Source: Rosa chinensis (lineage: Eukaryota > Streptophyta > Magnoliopsida > Rosales > Rosaceae). From it: a stretch of 64,000 bases of DNA. Of the stretch, positions 31,918-43,790 are shown piece after piece. The notes under the pieces were generated by a model that was not told the origin of the DNA, ran no database searches, and saw only the letters and a list, made by a program, of their open reading frames with translations. The position numbers and the translations under genes are program-made. Numbering within the stretch: the first letter of the stretch is position 1; every line of letters begins with the position of its first letter. The stretch is from contig NC_037093.1 in assembly GCF_002994745.2 (NCBI RefSeq), positions 51,812,384 through 51,876,383 on the forward strand. The letters are read 5' to 3'.

Positions 31918-32314
31918 GGATTAAATTATGCTTACTATCTTGTACTTTCAAGGGTTTATTAATTTAGTCTCTACACTTCTAATTTAATCAGAAAAGTCCT
32001 TGCACTCTCCAATTTCATCAAATCGATCCAATCCGTTACTATTCCGTCAATTTTCGCTGTTAAAATGCTGACGTGGGACCTTCTCACAGGGAAAATTCCT
32101 AAACTACCCATCGCTAGGTAGTCCGCCGATGCATTTAGTGTTGTGAATGCAGATGGGTAGTTTGAAAATTTTCTCTGAAAATTGACGGAGTGGTGACGGA
32201 TTGGATCGATATGATGAAATTGGAGAGTGCAATGACTTTTCTAATTAAATTAGAAGTGCAGAGATTGAACTGATGAGCCCTTAAAAGTACAGGATAGTAA
32301 GCAGAATTTAGTCC
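31918..32314. mobile_element. MULE-type MITE of 397 bp
   Basis: Long inverted arms: GGATTAAATTATGCTTACTA on the left and GGACTAAATTCTGCTTACTA on the reverse-complemented right continue as inverted matches through much of the unit, including CTCCAATTTCATCA and TGATGAAATTGGAG. The 9-bp flanks TTTCTTTAT (31909-31917) and TTTGGTTAT (32315-32323) agree at 7 of 9 bases. The style matches the larger Pack-MULE at 3237-4750. No coding sequence. Confidence 0.72.
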
Positions 32315-32632
32315 TTTGGTTATTAACATTTTGTGCTGAAAGTCTCATTACTGATGCGTGGATCACAATTTAAGCTTCATTTAAAAATTAATTTTGCGAT
32401 TCATCGATGATATTGTTAGCTGCCAGTTACCATCGTGAAGAACAAGTGGAAAAATCTATAGTATCTATTTAGTTTCACATCGTGTTTCTTGTGATGGAAG
32501 TTAAATTACATGAACTGAAACTGAAATAACCAAAATCATTTTTGGAGAACCAGAGTAGCTTGGTTTAAAAAGAGATATCCCAGCAAGTCTCTTACAATAA
32601 TTGGCAGTGAGATGTATTGAGTGAAAGTAGTT

Positions 32633-33642
32633 TGTTTTTTTTTTTTTTGGAAATGGGGATCAATTAAGCTGCCTCAAAACTAGCCCATAAGGCTGAACTT
32701 ATTACCTACTAATAAGTCTGATGGACATGCCCAAACAGACAATAAGGAAAGCAAACTTAATTTCCCACTGGGCTCAACAAGAGCCAGTATAAGGAAATCA
32801 ACCCTTGTAAACCAACTGAAACAAAGGCCCAAACAATAAGCCCACTCCAATACAGAAAACCTAGCTACTGCAGACCACCTCGCGCCGCCGACCACGGAGA
32901 GCCGCCGATGTGACGCCGGAAGCAGAACACCAAGTAATTCCGTACTGAATATCCGATGCCAATCAAAGCCCAGAACACAAATCATGTGAAATCCAACAAC
33001 CCAAGAGATAAGATCCCTCAAAACAACACCATACTCTCCACCATAGAGACCCATACCAAGAAAGCATTGTGGTTGCCGAAGGAGGACCGAGAACCAGAAC
33101 CATGGAGAATGGGGGGTGATGAACCCATGCGTGAGCACCCATACTCACCTAGGTAAGTGCCTTGCACTTTCTTATCACAACCACCATAGCTTTCATGGAG
33201 TTTGGGAGTGAAAAGGGAAGAACTGTTTAAGGGTTGGGTATACATTGATCTGGAAAGATGTGGGATTGATTGACAGATAGAAAGAAAGAAAATAAAAGAT
33301 GAGGAACAAGGTCCTCCGGATCTGAACAAAGCCAGAGAAGAGCTGGACAAGGCCAGATATAACTACAAAGGGAGCAAAAACACCACAAAGGTGAGAGAAG
33401 AACAATAGTCTTTAGGATGCTGAAAGAGAAGGAGTGACCTCCCCCAACTCTTAAGCCTTCAATCTAGATCCTGAAGGATCAAGATTTGGGCAAAAGAGAA
33501 GGGGGCCGGGAGGGGGGGAGTTTCTTCTCAGATCTACTTTCTCTCTCTACTCTGTAAGGTTTGGTGCTTCGATTTTCCTCCTAAAAACGAAAGCTGAGTG
33601 TTACAGCTGAGTGCTTCGATTTTCCTCCTAAAAACGAAAGCT
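32633..33642 (-). mobile_element. Full-ended poly(A) retroposon of about 1 kb, minus strand
   Basis: A 15-bp direct repeat, TGAGTGAAAGTAGTT, flanks the insertion (32618-32632 and 33642-33656). The left edge is a long T run (the poly(A) tail of a minus-strand retroposon). Near its 5' end a 32-bp segment (AGCTTTCGTTTTTAGGAGGA...) is directly repeated, at about 33560-33593 and 33612-33645. A 152-codon minus frame (33138-32680) is hydrophobic and Trp/Leu-rich, with no recognised domain. It encodes neither reverse transcriptase nor endonuclease, so it would have depended on a LINE in trans. Confidence 0.75.
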
Positions 33643-33656
33643 GAGTGAAAGTAGTT

Positions 33657-34020
33657 AGAAGCTATTTTAAAAAGAGAGATCCCATCACATCTGTTACAAT
33701 AATTGACATTGAGCTGTATTGAGTTCAACTTGTTCAGTATTCTAACCTAGTCACCAATATGCTATTGTTTAAAAGTATCTTTCTTCGAAAATTAAGAAAT
33801 CAAACTACAAAAACAAACACGCAACCTATCTGAAATTTCTATTGTTTGCATGATTGCATTGAATATTTAAGACATGATCGAAGTGCTTGGTTTATTTACA
33901 TATTGCTCTTTCTCCTTTCCATATAAAATAGGCAGTAGGTTTTTCTCCCTCAGAAACAGAACAACATATATTGTACAGCCACGTAATTCCAGCCAAACCT
34001 CTTAACTAACCAACAAAGTT
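33657..34020 (+). promoter_or_regulatory. Promoter region of dioxygenase copy 1
   Basis: TCCATATAAAATAG at about 33918 is a TATA box about 100 bp upstream of the ATG. The same block precedes copy 3 (near 57077), and a variant (GCATATAAAATAG) precedes copy 4 (near 61000), so the promoter was duplicated with the gene. Confidence 0.65.
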
Positions 34021-35264
34021 ATGGCTGATGCAGACTCCATGGTAGAAAAAGAAAAAGAACTGTATGCGTTTGATGACCTTAAAATACGTGTCAAAGGGCT
34101 CTCAGACTCCGGCGTGGCCAAGATTCTCAGAATCTTCATCCACCCACCGGAGACTGTAAAGAACACAGCACCAGATGATGGTGTCAAACTTCAAATCCCA
34201 ATTGTTGATCTCAGATGCATTGCCAATGATCACGCTCGAGAAGGAATAGTGAAGAAAATTAAAGATGCATGTGAAACATGGGGTTCTTTCAGATAGTCAA
34301 CCATGGAGTTCCACTTGCTGTTATGGAGGAGATGCTTCAAGGAATTTGTAGATTTCATGAGCAGCCTGCAGAAGACAAGATGGAGTTGTACTCTCGTGAC
34401 TTCAAGAATCCGGTCAACTTTTATTGCAGTGGAGATCTGAAAGTGCGTACAAAATCAGCAGTAGACTGGAGAGACACCTTATTCTGCAGAGAAGTAGATG
34501 ATGAATGGGATTTTGAAGCACTGCCTCAAGTCTGCAGGTAGTTCTTTAGCTCAGGAGCGTATACATACACTTGACCTTTATTTATAATGTATATATCCTT
34601 TTTCTATGAATTGAGTTTTGAACAATTCATCACTCTATTGTAGACGTGAAATAAGTGAGTATATCACAAATTTGATTGAACTTCAAAATATGCTATCTCA
34701 ATTACTAATCGGAAGCACTAGGGCTTAGCAAGTACGATCACCTGGCACACTTGGGCTACTTGAAATCTTTCTCATGTCATGCCATGCCACTATTATATAT
34801 CCAATTTGCGTGCCCTGAGCTCGATTTGACTCTAGGCACAATAAAACATTCAGAACCCTCATTTCTTACCTTAGTTCTGCAGGACGAGATTGGGGGCCTC
34901 CAAGTTCTCCATAAAGATCAATTGGTTGATGTGCCACCAGTGAATGGAGCTTTTGTAGCAAATCTCGGTGACTTTGTGCAGGTATTGTATTCTGTTGTTA
35001 CATATTCTCTCTTCAATATAAACATCATGAGAAACAAAAACGAAAAAAAAATATATCTCTGATACATTACGATCAGTGTTTTAAAACACGCGCGTCAGGC
35101 GCGCCTTCAAGCGCAAAAGGCGTGAGGCGTGAAGAAAAGTGAGTCCGTTTTCCAGATGAGGCGCAGAGGCGCAGCAGGTGGAGATGGAGGCGTGGAAGGC
35201 GGAGAAAGCGCGCCTTAAGGCGTGCTGCGCGTACGCCTGAAAGTTTTTTTTTTTTTTTTTTAAC

Positions 35265-35290
35265 ACACCAAAACGACGTCGTTTTGGTGT
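35265..35290. repeat. Perfect 26-bp palindrome
   Basis: The 13-base half ACACCAAAACGAC is followed immediately by its exact reverse complement, centred on GACGTC. Confidence 0.95.
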
Positions 35291-35701
35291 TTTGAGGGTT
35301 GATATTCATTTAGGTCGCGTATTATGCCCGAGCGAAGCCCCAAATCCCTCAACAGCCTCCTCCAGCCTCCTCCCGACTCTTCACTCTGAAGACCCAATCC
35401 CTTACTCGAAAAGTTAATCATGAAGAGCAATAATATGTTTTTTGAAGAATTGGAACAAGAAGGAGGTACGATCTTACTTTTCTCTCAACTTTCATTGCTT
35501 TCTTTGGTTGTTTCGTGTTTATTTGGCTCCCATTCGAATTCAGTCTCATTCTCTCCCATTCATATTGCTTTCCTTCATTTCTCTGTCTGTCTCTGATTCT
35601 CAATTTCTCACACACGCACAGATCGATCGAAAGAGGCGAATTGGAGCTCCGGTTATAGAATCCGATCGGCGAGTTTAGTGTTGAATTCGGATCGGCAGTG
35701 G

Positions 35702-35805
35702 AGACCATGAAAATCGTTGTGTGAAAAGGAAGTTGCTGTTGGAAGCCCTTGCAAGTGAACTTCCTGCTGGTGCATCTTGCTGACGGAACCATCCTCAAAG
35801 CCAAG
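35702..35805 (+). pseudogene. Captured fragment of a FAD-dependent monooxygenase gene
   Basis: The plus strand reads NRCVKRKLLLEALASELPAG and then, after an internal deletion and frame change, LVHLADGTILKAK followed by GT. Both strings match the region before the GxxGxNS motif in plant salicylate-hydroxylase-like monooxygenases (MO1/CTF2 group). The GT after KAK falls where an exon end is expected, so the capture was of genomic DNA and not cDNA. Far too short to function. Identification is from memory of the family. Confidence 0.7.
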
Positions 35806-36559
35806 GTATAATAACATTGCCCTTTACTGTTTTTAAAACCATGACTAGTGTTACTAATGTAGTTTGCTCAAAACCCAACTCTATTCCCCTGTTTCCTTCC
35901 CAAATTTGACAACTGCTTTTGGGGTTCCCACATTTGACCAGCCCAGTTGAGCATTATAGTACGGTTAGTACCAGAGAAACCATAAACATATATGCAAAAA
36001 AAAACTTTCTAGTTAATTTGATTACTGAAGTTGATTTCAATAATTGTTCTTGTTCTTTGGTCTTTCAACTTTATATCTTGGGATTTATTTTAGGTTTGGT
36101 GATTTTGTTGAATCATATGGTTTTAGTACTTGTTTATTATGAATGGATGACAATTTATAATGTTTATTTGGTTACAATACATGTTCTATATATAAGACTA
36201 GTTCTATACGTGAATACAGATAATTTATACGTAAGGCTTACGCCTCACGCCTCAAGGCAAACGCCTTGCTGAGGCTCTCCCGGCTACGCCTCAGCCTTTT
36301 AAAACATTGATTACGATTAATCTTATATACCAGGCTATAATACGTTAATGGTTTAAGTTGATTGTTACTATTGTATTTCTAAACTTCACTTCAGGAGCCT
36401 AAAAACAGCTGATTACTAATAACAAGTTCAATAGTGTGCAACATAGAGTGCTTGCTACCTCGCATGTCAAGCCACGAATATCAGTTGTGTCTTTCTTCGT
36501 TCCTATGAATGGTGACAAACGTGTCAGGCGTTAAGGATCTATAAAGTAGCTTCTTATAC

Positions 36560-37012
36560 TCACCTATATGAGAGCCATGCTATCCAAATTCCAGATTTTC
36601 TTGGATTTTATTGGTCTTGATCATTGAGGCACATATTCGTTCTAGCTCTGTTTGGAGTACAACATTGCTTGATTCCATCAACTATGGAAGTTGGGTTCTC
36701 AGAAAGGGTTTTGGGTGGTTCAAGATGGGGTTTTGGGGTTGTGAAATAGTCGACGGTGGTTGAATATCTAACACGATTCAAAAAAAAGAGGTGACACATG
36801 GAAGAAGAACCCGACCGCCACTAAAGTAAAGAGTAGAGGGAGGGTTAGAGAAGGAATATAATATTTTTTTTTTCATTGATCACGTCCTAATCAATGTTAG
36901 AGTGTTTCTATTCATACCTCTAAAATGATGATTGGACCTCTATATTTTCTCAAATGATAGTTGACTTTATCAACTCATATAAAATTACCAATGAGAACAA
37001 AAGAAAATAGAA
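36560..37012. other. Downstream flank of dioxygenase copy 1
   Basis: The first 40 bp (TACTCACCTATATGAGAGCC) match flanks also found after copy 3 (59235) and copy 4 (63113). The rest has no recognised feature. Confidence 0.5.
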
Positions 37013-37017
37013 CAAAA

Positions 37018-37254
37018 TGTTCAAGTAAATCCAGAATATGTGTCTAGCCCAAACTCTAGGTTACTTAACCTAGTTGTAATAGGGTTAGGAATTAGACATA
37101 TTCTCGGAGATATTCATAGATATCCGATTAATTGTACGATTAACTTTCCTTGTACAACTCTAATTCTATGTCTTGTAATCCTCTATATAAAGAGGCCCCT
37201 ATTATCAATAAAAACACGACTCAATTCTCTCCCAATTTCAGTTTTCCTTAAACA
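37018..37254 (+). repeat. 5' LTR of Copia element C
   Basis: 237 bp, with a CTATATAAAG box near 37180 for the LTR promoter. Confidence 0.9.
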
Positions 37255-38147
37255 CGTTATCAGCACGAGCTCTAACCCTAGTTTCTAGAAGCCAAAAACC
37301 CAAAAATCCTTCTTCCCGTTCACTGCCATTCACTGTGCACCTCTCATACGAGCCCGTGCGCCTACTCCTGCTGCAAGCCTCTGCCGCTACTCACATGACC
37401 CTGAAACACATCATCCACCTAGCACCGGCTTTGACCAAGATTGAAAACCAGTTGCAATCCTAGCTTAGGATCAATAACACATCTCTGCAGCAAAATGTCG
37501 CAAGCCAGCAAGCAGCACACCGCGCCTGCCTAGCGCGCAACCTGCCAGCAGCAGCCCCGCGCACCTCATCTGTCAGTTTCAGCAACTAGGATTGATAGCA
37601 GTCTGCAATCCTATAACAAGGATCGAAACCACCTGCAATCCTACAAATTGGTTCGCCTATACTAAGACTAAAGTTTGTTTACAATCCTACAAGTCTGTTC
37701 GCCTAGGACTGAAGCTCGTCTACAATCCTACAACGAGCATCAAATACTCTCTGCAATCCTAAGTGGTATGCTTTACTAAAGGTTCCTTTTTTTGAAGTTT
37801 TTATTATTTTTCTCTTCTTTTTCTCGGGCACTTGCAAACTCCCTTCTTCTACCCCCCTTTCTTCATCATAGGGGAGACCTAATTAAGCCGAACTGAGAGG
37901 GTTCGTGCTCACTCCAAGCTTGGAGCTTGTTGATATCTCCAAACTTAGAGTTTGTAGAGAATTTATGATCAACCACTTACGTCATTGTTTCGATCTAATC
38001 CAATACCTCTTGGAATTGAATTTCTTGGAAGCGATTACGCTCAGAAATTCCTAATTTCTTGGAAGCGACTACGCTCAGAAATTTTATATGTTTTCGTGGT
38101 ATCTTTTTCCACTCCGAAACTAACCCTTTTTCTTGTTCTCTTTCAGG
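37255..38147 (+). repeat. Copia C 5' leader with repeated CAATCCTA motifs
   Basis: CTGCAATCCTA-type motifs recur at least six times between 37450 and 37770, some paired with TAGGATTG as inverted repeats. This parallels the leader of Copia A. Confidence 0.65.
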
Positions 38148-40000
38148 ATGAGTAACCTGAACAAATTGGACTTTGCTCCATTGGGAACAACTAGCTCTGG
38201 ATATCACTGGGAACAACTGGCTCTGGATATCACAGGTGGGTTCGTGATGTCCGCCAGCATCTCAAGGCCGATGGAATCCTGGATACGATTCTCGAGCTTA
38301 GCCAAGACGTGCTAACTGTTGAGCAAGCTCAAGTTTTGGAAGCAAATAGAGCAGCCTTAGAGGCAAATAAGGCGAAAGCCATGATCCTAATGACTCGTTG
38401 TTTGTGCCCAATTTTGGTAGATCGGCCCATAAAATATTTGGCCGATAGATGAAGAAAATATGGTGCTTTTACAAATTATATCTCAATAAATTTCATATTT
38501 ATGAGATTTTATTAGATATTAACTTTTGGAGAAGAAATGAGAAGGGAATGAAATAACGGTGATAATTATTCTTTGGAATAATTAATGCCGAGACTTTATT
38601 GAGTTTGAAGGCGCTAGAGAGAATATTGCATGTTTAAGAACAAATCAACATAATGGCGCCGCAAGAAGAATGCAATTATGGTGCGATTAAGGAATTTATT
38701 ATGCCTAATTGTATTTTCTTTCCTAAATGTTATGTTTGTAATAGTATAAATATATAGGAGGCATTTAGCTCATTGTAAAAGGTCCGACCAACACAACTCA
38801 AAATCAATACATCAAATTCTCTACAATATCAATCTTTTCATTCTTTCTCTAGCCTACTTTAATTTTTATCGCTTTCTTTACCTCCTGCACTTATCTTTCC
38901 TGCAATTTACTCTTCAGTCTCTTTAAATTTCATGCAATTTAATTAATTCGTATTTAGATTCTTGTTCTTTCACTTTTCGCACTTTACTTTCTGCAACCTA
39001 CATCAACAAATAAAAAAGAAAAGCAACATCGGTGAAGACGCCGAAAGTCCTTGCAACAAAGGCAAGAGAACCCAATGGCTGAGACGGTTCCTTCCTTGGC
39101 CGACAATCACTTGAAAGCAGTCAGATACAAGCGCAAATCAGATCTGAACCTCGCTCGGCCATTCGGCAGCGAGTTGGCACGCCCGCGCAATTTCAGAAAA
39201 ATGAAGAAGACCCCAGAAGGTTGTGGGTCTCACTCGAAGAAATATTTGGCAACGTCCGTGACTCCCTATTTCCTGACCTAGAAGTGAGATGACATAGCCT
39301 CCGCTTCTGTAATTTCAAGTCAGTTCTTGACTACAACTCGGAAGCACTTCGCATTAAATGCTTAATGGAATTCTGTGGTAAAGAGATCACAAATGCGATG
39401 TTGATTGAGAAGACTCTCTCTACCTTCCCCTTCTCTGCATTGATGGTTGCTAAGAACTATCGAATCGATGTTACTGTAGGACAAATAATAAGGTTTCATG
39501 AGCTCATTGGAGCTATGAATGTCGCTGAAAAGCATGACAATATCCTTGTGAAGAACAATAATTCAAGATCCGTGGAAATAGAGCATATTCCGGAATCCAA
39601 TTATAGTCGCGCCCCTAAGAGATGGCGCTAAGAGCAAAACCCTAATCTTAGGGATACTTCTGGACGTTCTGGTCCATATAATTGCTCTACTTGGGAAGGT
39701 AACAGCCAAAATAGGCAAATACGGAATCGAAGAGGTTAACGTAGAAAGAGAGAGGGAGGCAACACCTCTGGCCATGTTGGTGGCGCCACCAACACTAAGA
39801 GCCATCTAAATGACGTTTTCAAAGCACCTCAATCAATGGAGTCTAAGCAAAGAGATGTATGTTCTTGATGTGGAGTATCCGGTCATTGGGCACACATTTA
39901 TAAGGCTCGTGAAGAAATTGTCACCACCTACAAAGCATATTGTGAAGCAAGAGTAGCTCACTATGTGGAACAAGAAGATCAAGAAGATGATCTAGAGTGA
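38148..40000 (+). pseudogene. Copia C gag, disrupted
   Basis: Gag starts at ATGAGTAACCTGAACAAATT (38148) and contains a 26-bp tandem duplication (GGGAACAACTAGCTCTGG-type) near 38179-38232. WVRDVRQHLKADGILDTI and VEQAQVLEANRAALEANKAK follow in shifted frames. After the nested LTR sequence (38399 to about 39195), gag resumes with LWVSLEEIFGNVRDS and MEFCGKEITNAMLIEKTLST, then IRFHELIGAMNVAEKHDN. A degenerate zinc-knuckle-like stretch lies near 39860-39905. Multiple stops. Confidence 0.8.
38399..39195 (+). mobile_element. Truncated LTR element nested in Copia C gag
   Basis: TGTTTGTGCCCAATTTTGG at 38399 to CTACATCAACA at 39008 has the form of a 610-bp LTR with a TATAAATATATAGG box near 38750. 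About 190 bp of apparent internal sequence follows before gag resumes. No second LTR and no target duplication are seen, and some gag codons are missing at the junction. The right end was probably deleted. Confidence 0.55.
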
Positions 40001-40624
40001 AGGGTTGAAGACTACAAATCTGGTTGGGATCAATAGATTGCCAATTCTGTTTAAGTCTTTATTTTTCCAAGAGATGTAATTGGCAATTGCCATATACTAT
40101 GTAGTAAATGCCATTGGTTTAGTTTTTCTTCACATAGGCTCATCCAAAGTGAGTATGATGTCTAGGAAGGTTTTGAGATAAGTAGAACTTGAGCGAGCTT
40201 TGCTCCACTGACATCTCTCTATTATTTTGGAGTTACCAAAAGAAGTCAAACGACTACCATTGTTTTGCATTAGCTAGCATTTGGATTAGATTCTCCTAAT
40301 GGTTAAGAGACAATGATGTACTCCGTTGGCTTATGAATAAAATTTCGAGTTTTTTTCATTATGACTTTATTTTGATTTTGAGCATATTACTTTGTGACTA
40401 CGATGGCTGGGCCATCAGTATTAATTCAAGGACATGGAATAGCCCAAGTTCCACTTGCCAAATGGCACCTTGATTACTGTCACAGAAACTCTCTATGCTC
40501 CTAGTGAAAATCGCACCTATGAATAGCCAAAGGATTCCATTCGAAAACACATGTAGAGAACGAAAATGAGTTCCTTTGCAATGCCTCTAACGATTGCGAA
40601 CAAAGGCGCATCTTAGAGAAGTTT

Positions 40625-43600
40625 ATGTGTCTCTCTAGCGGACTTTATATCACTATTCGAGCTATTAGATCCAATAAAGTTATGAGCGAAGATCTCTTGG
40701 ATTTAGACACGTATTGGCTTTGTCACGACATGATAGGTCATCCTAGTCATGATATGATGATCCATCTACTAAAGACTTCACATGGACATCCTTTCTCTAG
40801 AGAGAAACGAAGCATGAATCAAAAGCTGATTCCTAGACTAAGTGTGAGTACCGCCGTCCACCACCAGCCTGGGGCTGGCACAATCCCTATTCATGATGCC
40901 ATGGGGTGTCCATCATGATGATGGCGTCCTTGGTGAGGCTGCAATCACCAACTTTGCTTCAAATAGCACTTCAGACGCTCAGGCCTAACCAAAATCCTCA
41001 TTGGTTGTTTCTAAAGCCTCTCGCTCATTTTACAAAGCCTGTTCCTTAGGGAAGTTAGGACTGAGACAGTCCTATGCAAATGATATGAAAATACTCATTA
41101 TGTTCTTACATAGAATCCGTAGGGATTCTGTGGACTAGTTCAACCAACTTGCGGACGTTTAAATATCTCATGATGTTAGTTGACAAGCAAACACGCTGGT
41201 CACGTGTATTGTCCATTTGTAAATGCTGCTTATACTACACTCCTAGCACATACCATATAACAACAGGCTCACTCCCCGATCATCCTATTCAGTTAATTGG
41301 AATTAACAATGTTAGAGAGTTTACATCAAAGATTTTCGATGGTTATTGCATTGGGACTATTGTTGGACATCATATTCCCATGAACACACCCAATGGTCTC
41401 GCGGAAACGACTACAATGGTAGCCCAGACATTGGTAATGCGCATCAATCTCCTTATATCCGCTTGGGGTGATGCAATATCGTATTCAGCTATGCTAAATC
41501 GTCTATGACCCACTGCCACTCAATCTACCTCTGTGTTACAGTTAGTGACTGGGCATAAGTATTGTACTTACGCATCTTTGAGTGTGCCATTTATGTGCCA
41601 ATTGCGCCGCCACAGCACTCTATGATAGATCCTTACAGACAAATGCGAAACTACGTTGGATTTGAAACTCCAACAATCGTCCTTCACTTAATGCCCTTGC
41701 AAAGCGATCTCCTTACCTCTAGATTTGACGGTTGTCACTTTGATGAGACGGTCTTCCCGTTGTTAGGGGGAGATAAGAACACGGATGTTCAGCAGGAATG
41801 ACATGAATTGTAGTGGCCTGTCCCCAAAATGTCTCATCTCGATCCCCGTTAAAGTGACGAGATCACATAAATATGCTGCAAATATGCCTGCAAGGATGGA
41901 CGTCCCTACGAGAGGACGTAGCGCCACCCAACACGGAGGTAGGCATGGTGCCAACGCCAAAAAGAGTGGCACTCTGGCGTTATAGGCCATGACCCCAGCA
42001 AGGACGCGTGGGAGGCCTGTGGGTTCGAAGGATACTTTAGCACATTCCAATCCTTTGATCATCAAGACTCAAAATCCGTCTCATGACAATCTCCCTGATT
42101 ATGGTTATCATTGGGGAACTCCTCAACGTCAGAACATATTCCTGCGAATATAGAGCTTTATGAAAATTACACTAGTGTACATGAGACGTGGGATATAAAC
42201 TCCATCATAATTGATGATGTGGTTGCACATTTCGTTGTGCATGAGTTTATTGAGTCCGGTGATATCGAACCACTCTTCGTTGATGAATGAATGCCAACGT
42301 AGAGAAATTTGACCTAAATGGAAAGATGCGATCCAGGCTAAGTTGGATTCTCTAATGAAGAGGAAGGTTTTTAAGCCAGTGATGCCAACACCTCCTGACA
42401 TAAAACCTGTTGACTAATGGGTCTTCGGTAGAAAGCGTGATGAGAAAAAGAGATGGCAATCTTTCCCTATGGCGCAAGGCTTTCACAAAACGTCCTGGAA
42501 TCGACTACGATGAGACATATTCTCTCGTAATGGATGTCATTGCACTCCACTACCCTGTCAGTTTGGTAGATTCTGAATAATTAAACATGCAGCTTATGAA
42601 TGTGGTCACTACGTATCTCTATGGGGATCTAGATATGGAATATACATGAAGGTTCATGGTAGACTTCATTTACCCAAGTCAAGTGGCTCTAGACCACGGA
42701 GCGTGTTTGTAATAAGATTGAAATGCTCACTAAAGTGACTACTTGATTGGGAAAGGATATGCCCGCTCATTTCCATAACAAGTTTCGGATTCTCTCGCGG
42801 TTCATGTTGGACATGATCTTCATTGGAAGCCCTTAAAGAGTTAAGGAAAACCGTTGAACACTTGAAATCCGATTTTGAGATGAACGATTTTGGGAGAACA
42901 CGATTATGTCTCAGTTTGGAACTTGAGTATCGTATTGATAGATGGTTAGGCATTTTGACAAGGTCAAACCTTCAAGAACCGCCATGATCGCCCGTAGTCT
43001 TGATCTTGAAAATGATCCTCTTTGTCTGAATCTTCGTTTGAAGGATGATGACAAAGATGTGCTAGGGGCAGAAGTGCCTTACTTAAGTACAATAGGTGCA
43101 TTATTGTACTTAGCTCAATACACAAGACCGAACATCTCATTTGCAGTGAACTTGTTAGCTAGATATAGCTTTGCGCCAACGCGATGCTATTGGATTGGTG
43201 TAAAAGATATCTTTTGGTATTTGAGTTGTACGATTGATATGGGCTTGTTCTATCCCTACAGAGAGATGATGGATTCGGACCCATCACACACCAGGAACTC
43301 CGCCAACCTTGGCCTACGACCACTATCCCCATCCCAAAACGACATGTGTTTTGGAAGGTTTTGCTGATATTGGGTATCTCTCTGACCCACACAAAGGTCA
43401 TTCCCAAACTGGTTAAGTGTTCACCATGGGTAAAGACCGTGATATCTTGGAGGTCTACAAAACAGACCATAGTCACTATATTTTCGAGTAATGCAGAGAT
43501 TATTGCTCTTCACGAAGCGGTTCATGGATATAGATTGAATCCATAATTATGCATGTTCGAACAATTGTGGTTTGAAGTCTACCACAGATGAGGCTACTAG

Positions 43601-43790
43601 TATTTAGGATAATGTTGCTTGTTTTGAATGAAGGAAGCAAGGCTACATTAAAAGCGACAACACCAAGGATAATCAGCAACGACAGACTCTCCTCAAAATC
43701 AAAGTGAACTAGGTTCAATCTGAGGATAGTGTGGCAGGCTTGCTCACTAAGTCATTACCTAAATTCCATTTTCGAGAAACATGTTAGTAG
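40625..43790 (+). pseudogene. Copia C pol (integrase, reverse transcriptase, RNase H), decayed
   Basis: Readable pieces in order: YWLCHDMIGHPSHDMMIHLL (pre-integrase, 40710), VREFTSKIFDGYCIGTIVGH and NTPNGLAETTTMVAQTLVMR (integrase core, 41310-41450), KVTRSHKYAANMPARMDVPT (linker, 41850), VPYLSTIGALLYLAQYTRPN and FAVNLLARYSFAPTRCYWIG (RT-RNase H connection, 43074-43200), and HTKVIPKLV to NAEIIALHEAVHGY (RNase H, 43390-43530). Stops and frameshifts occur throughout. The YVDD box is not readable. Confidence 0.82.

Larger units (their letters stand above)
35074..36309. mobile_element. hAT-type element with a captured gene fragment, in intron 2 of dioxygenase copy 1
   Basis: Terminal inverted repeats CAGTGTTTTAAAA and TTTTAAAACATTG are flanked by a perfect 8-bp duplication, ATTACGAT (35066-35073 and 36310-36317). 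The subterminal regions carry many AGGCG/CGCCT motifs on both sides, as in other plant hAT families, where they bind transposase. No transposase is encoded. The interior holds a perfect 26-bp palindrome and a piece of a FAD monooxygenase gene. Confidence 0.88.
34021..36553 (+). pseudogene. 2-oxoglutarate/Fe(II) dioxygenase (ACC oxidase homolog type), copy 1, broken
   Basis: Three-exon structure: exon 1 34021-34537, exon 2 34644-34981, exon 3 36409 to about 36553. Exon 1 starts MADADSMVEKEKELYAFDDL and carries the family motif GVAKILRIFIHPPETV. Exon 2 has the [15 protein letters not shown] region, where the Fe-binding Asp of HxD is Glu. Exon 3 has HRVLATSHVKPRISVVSFF. Defects: one base is lost in exon 1 (GGGG-TTC near 34281), an extra base and a short ATGCCATGCC-type duplication lie in exon 2, and exon 3 breaks off at GTCAGGCGTTAA. 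The downstream part is deleted, so the sequence jumps to flank normally found several hundred bp later. A hAT element fills intron 2. The intact family oxidises small molecules in the cytosol. Confidence 0.88.

Noticed and set aside
33018..33405. Several overlapping frames on both strands in the retroposon 5' half
   Set aside because: Mutually overlapping, no domain, and bounded by the retroposon structure.
35928..35990. TTCCCACATTTG resembling an snRNA upstream element followed by an AT-rich box
   Set aside because: No snRNA-like sequence follows at the required distance, and it lies inside the hAT element.
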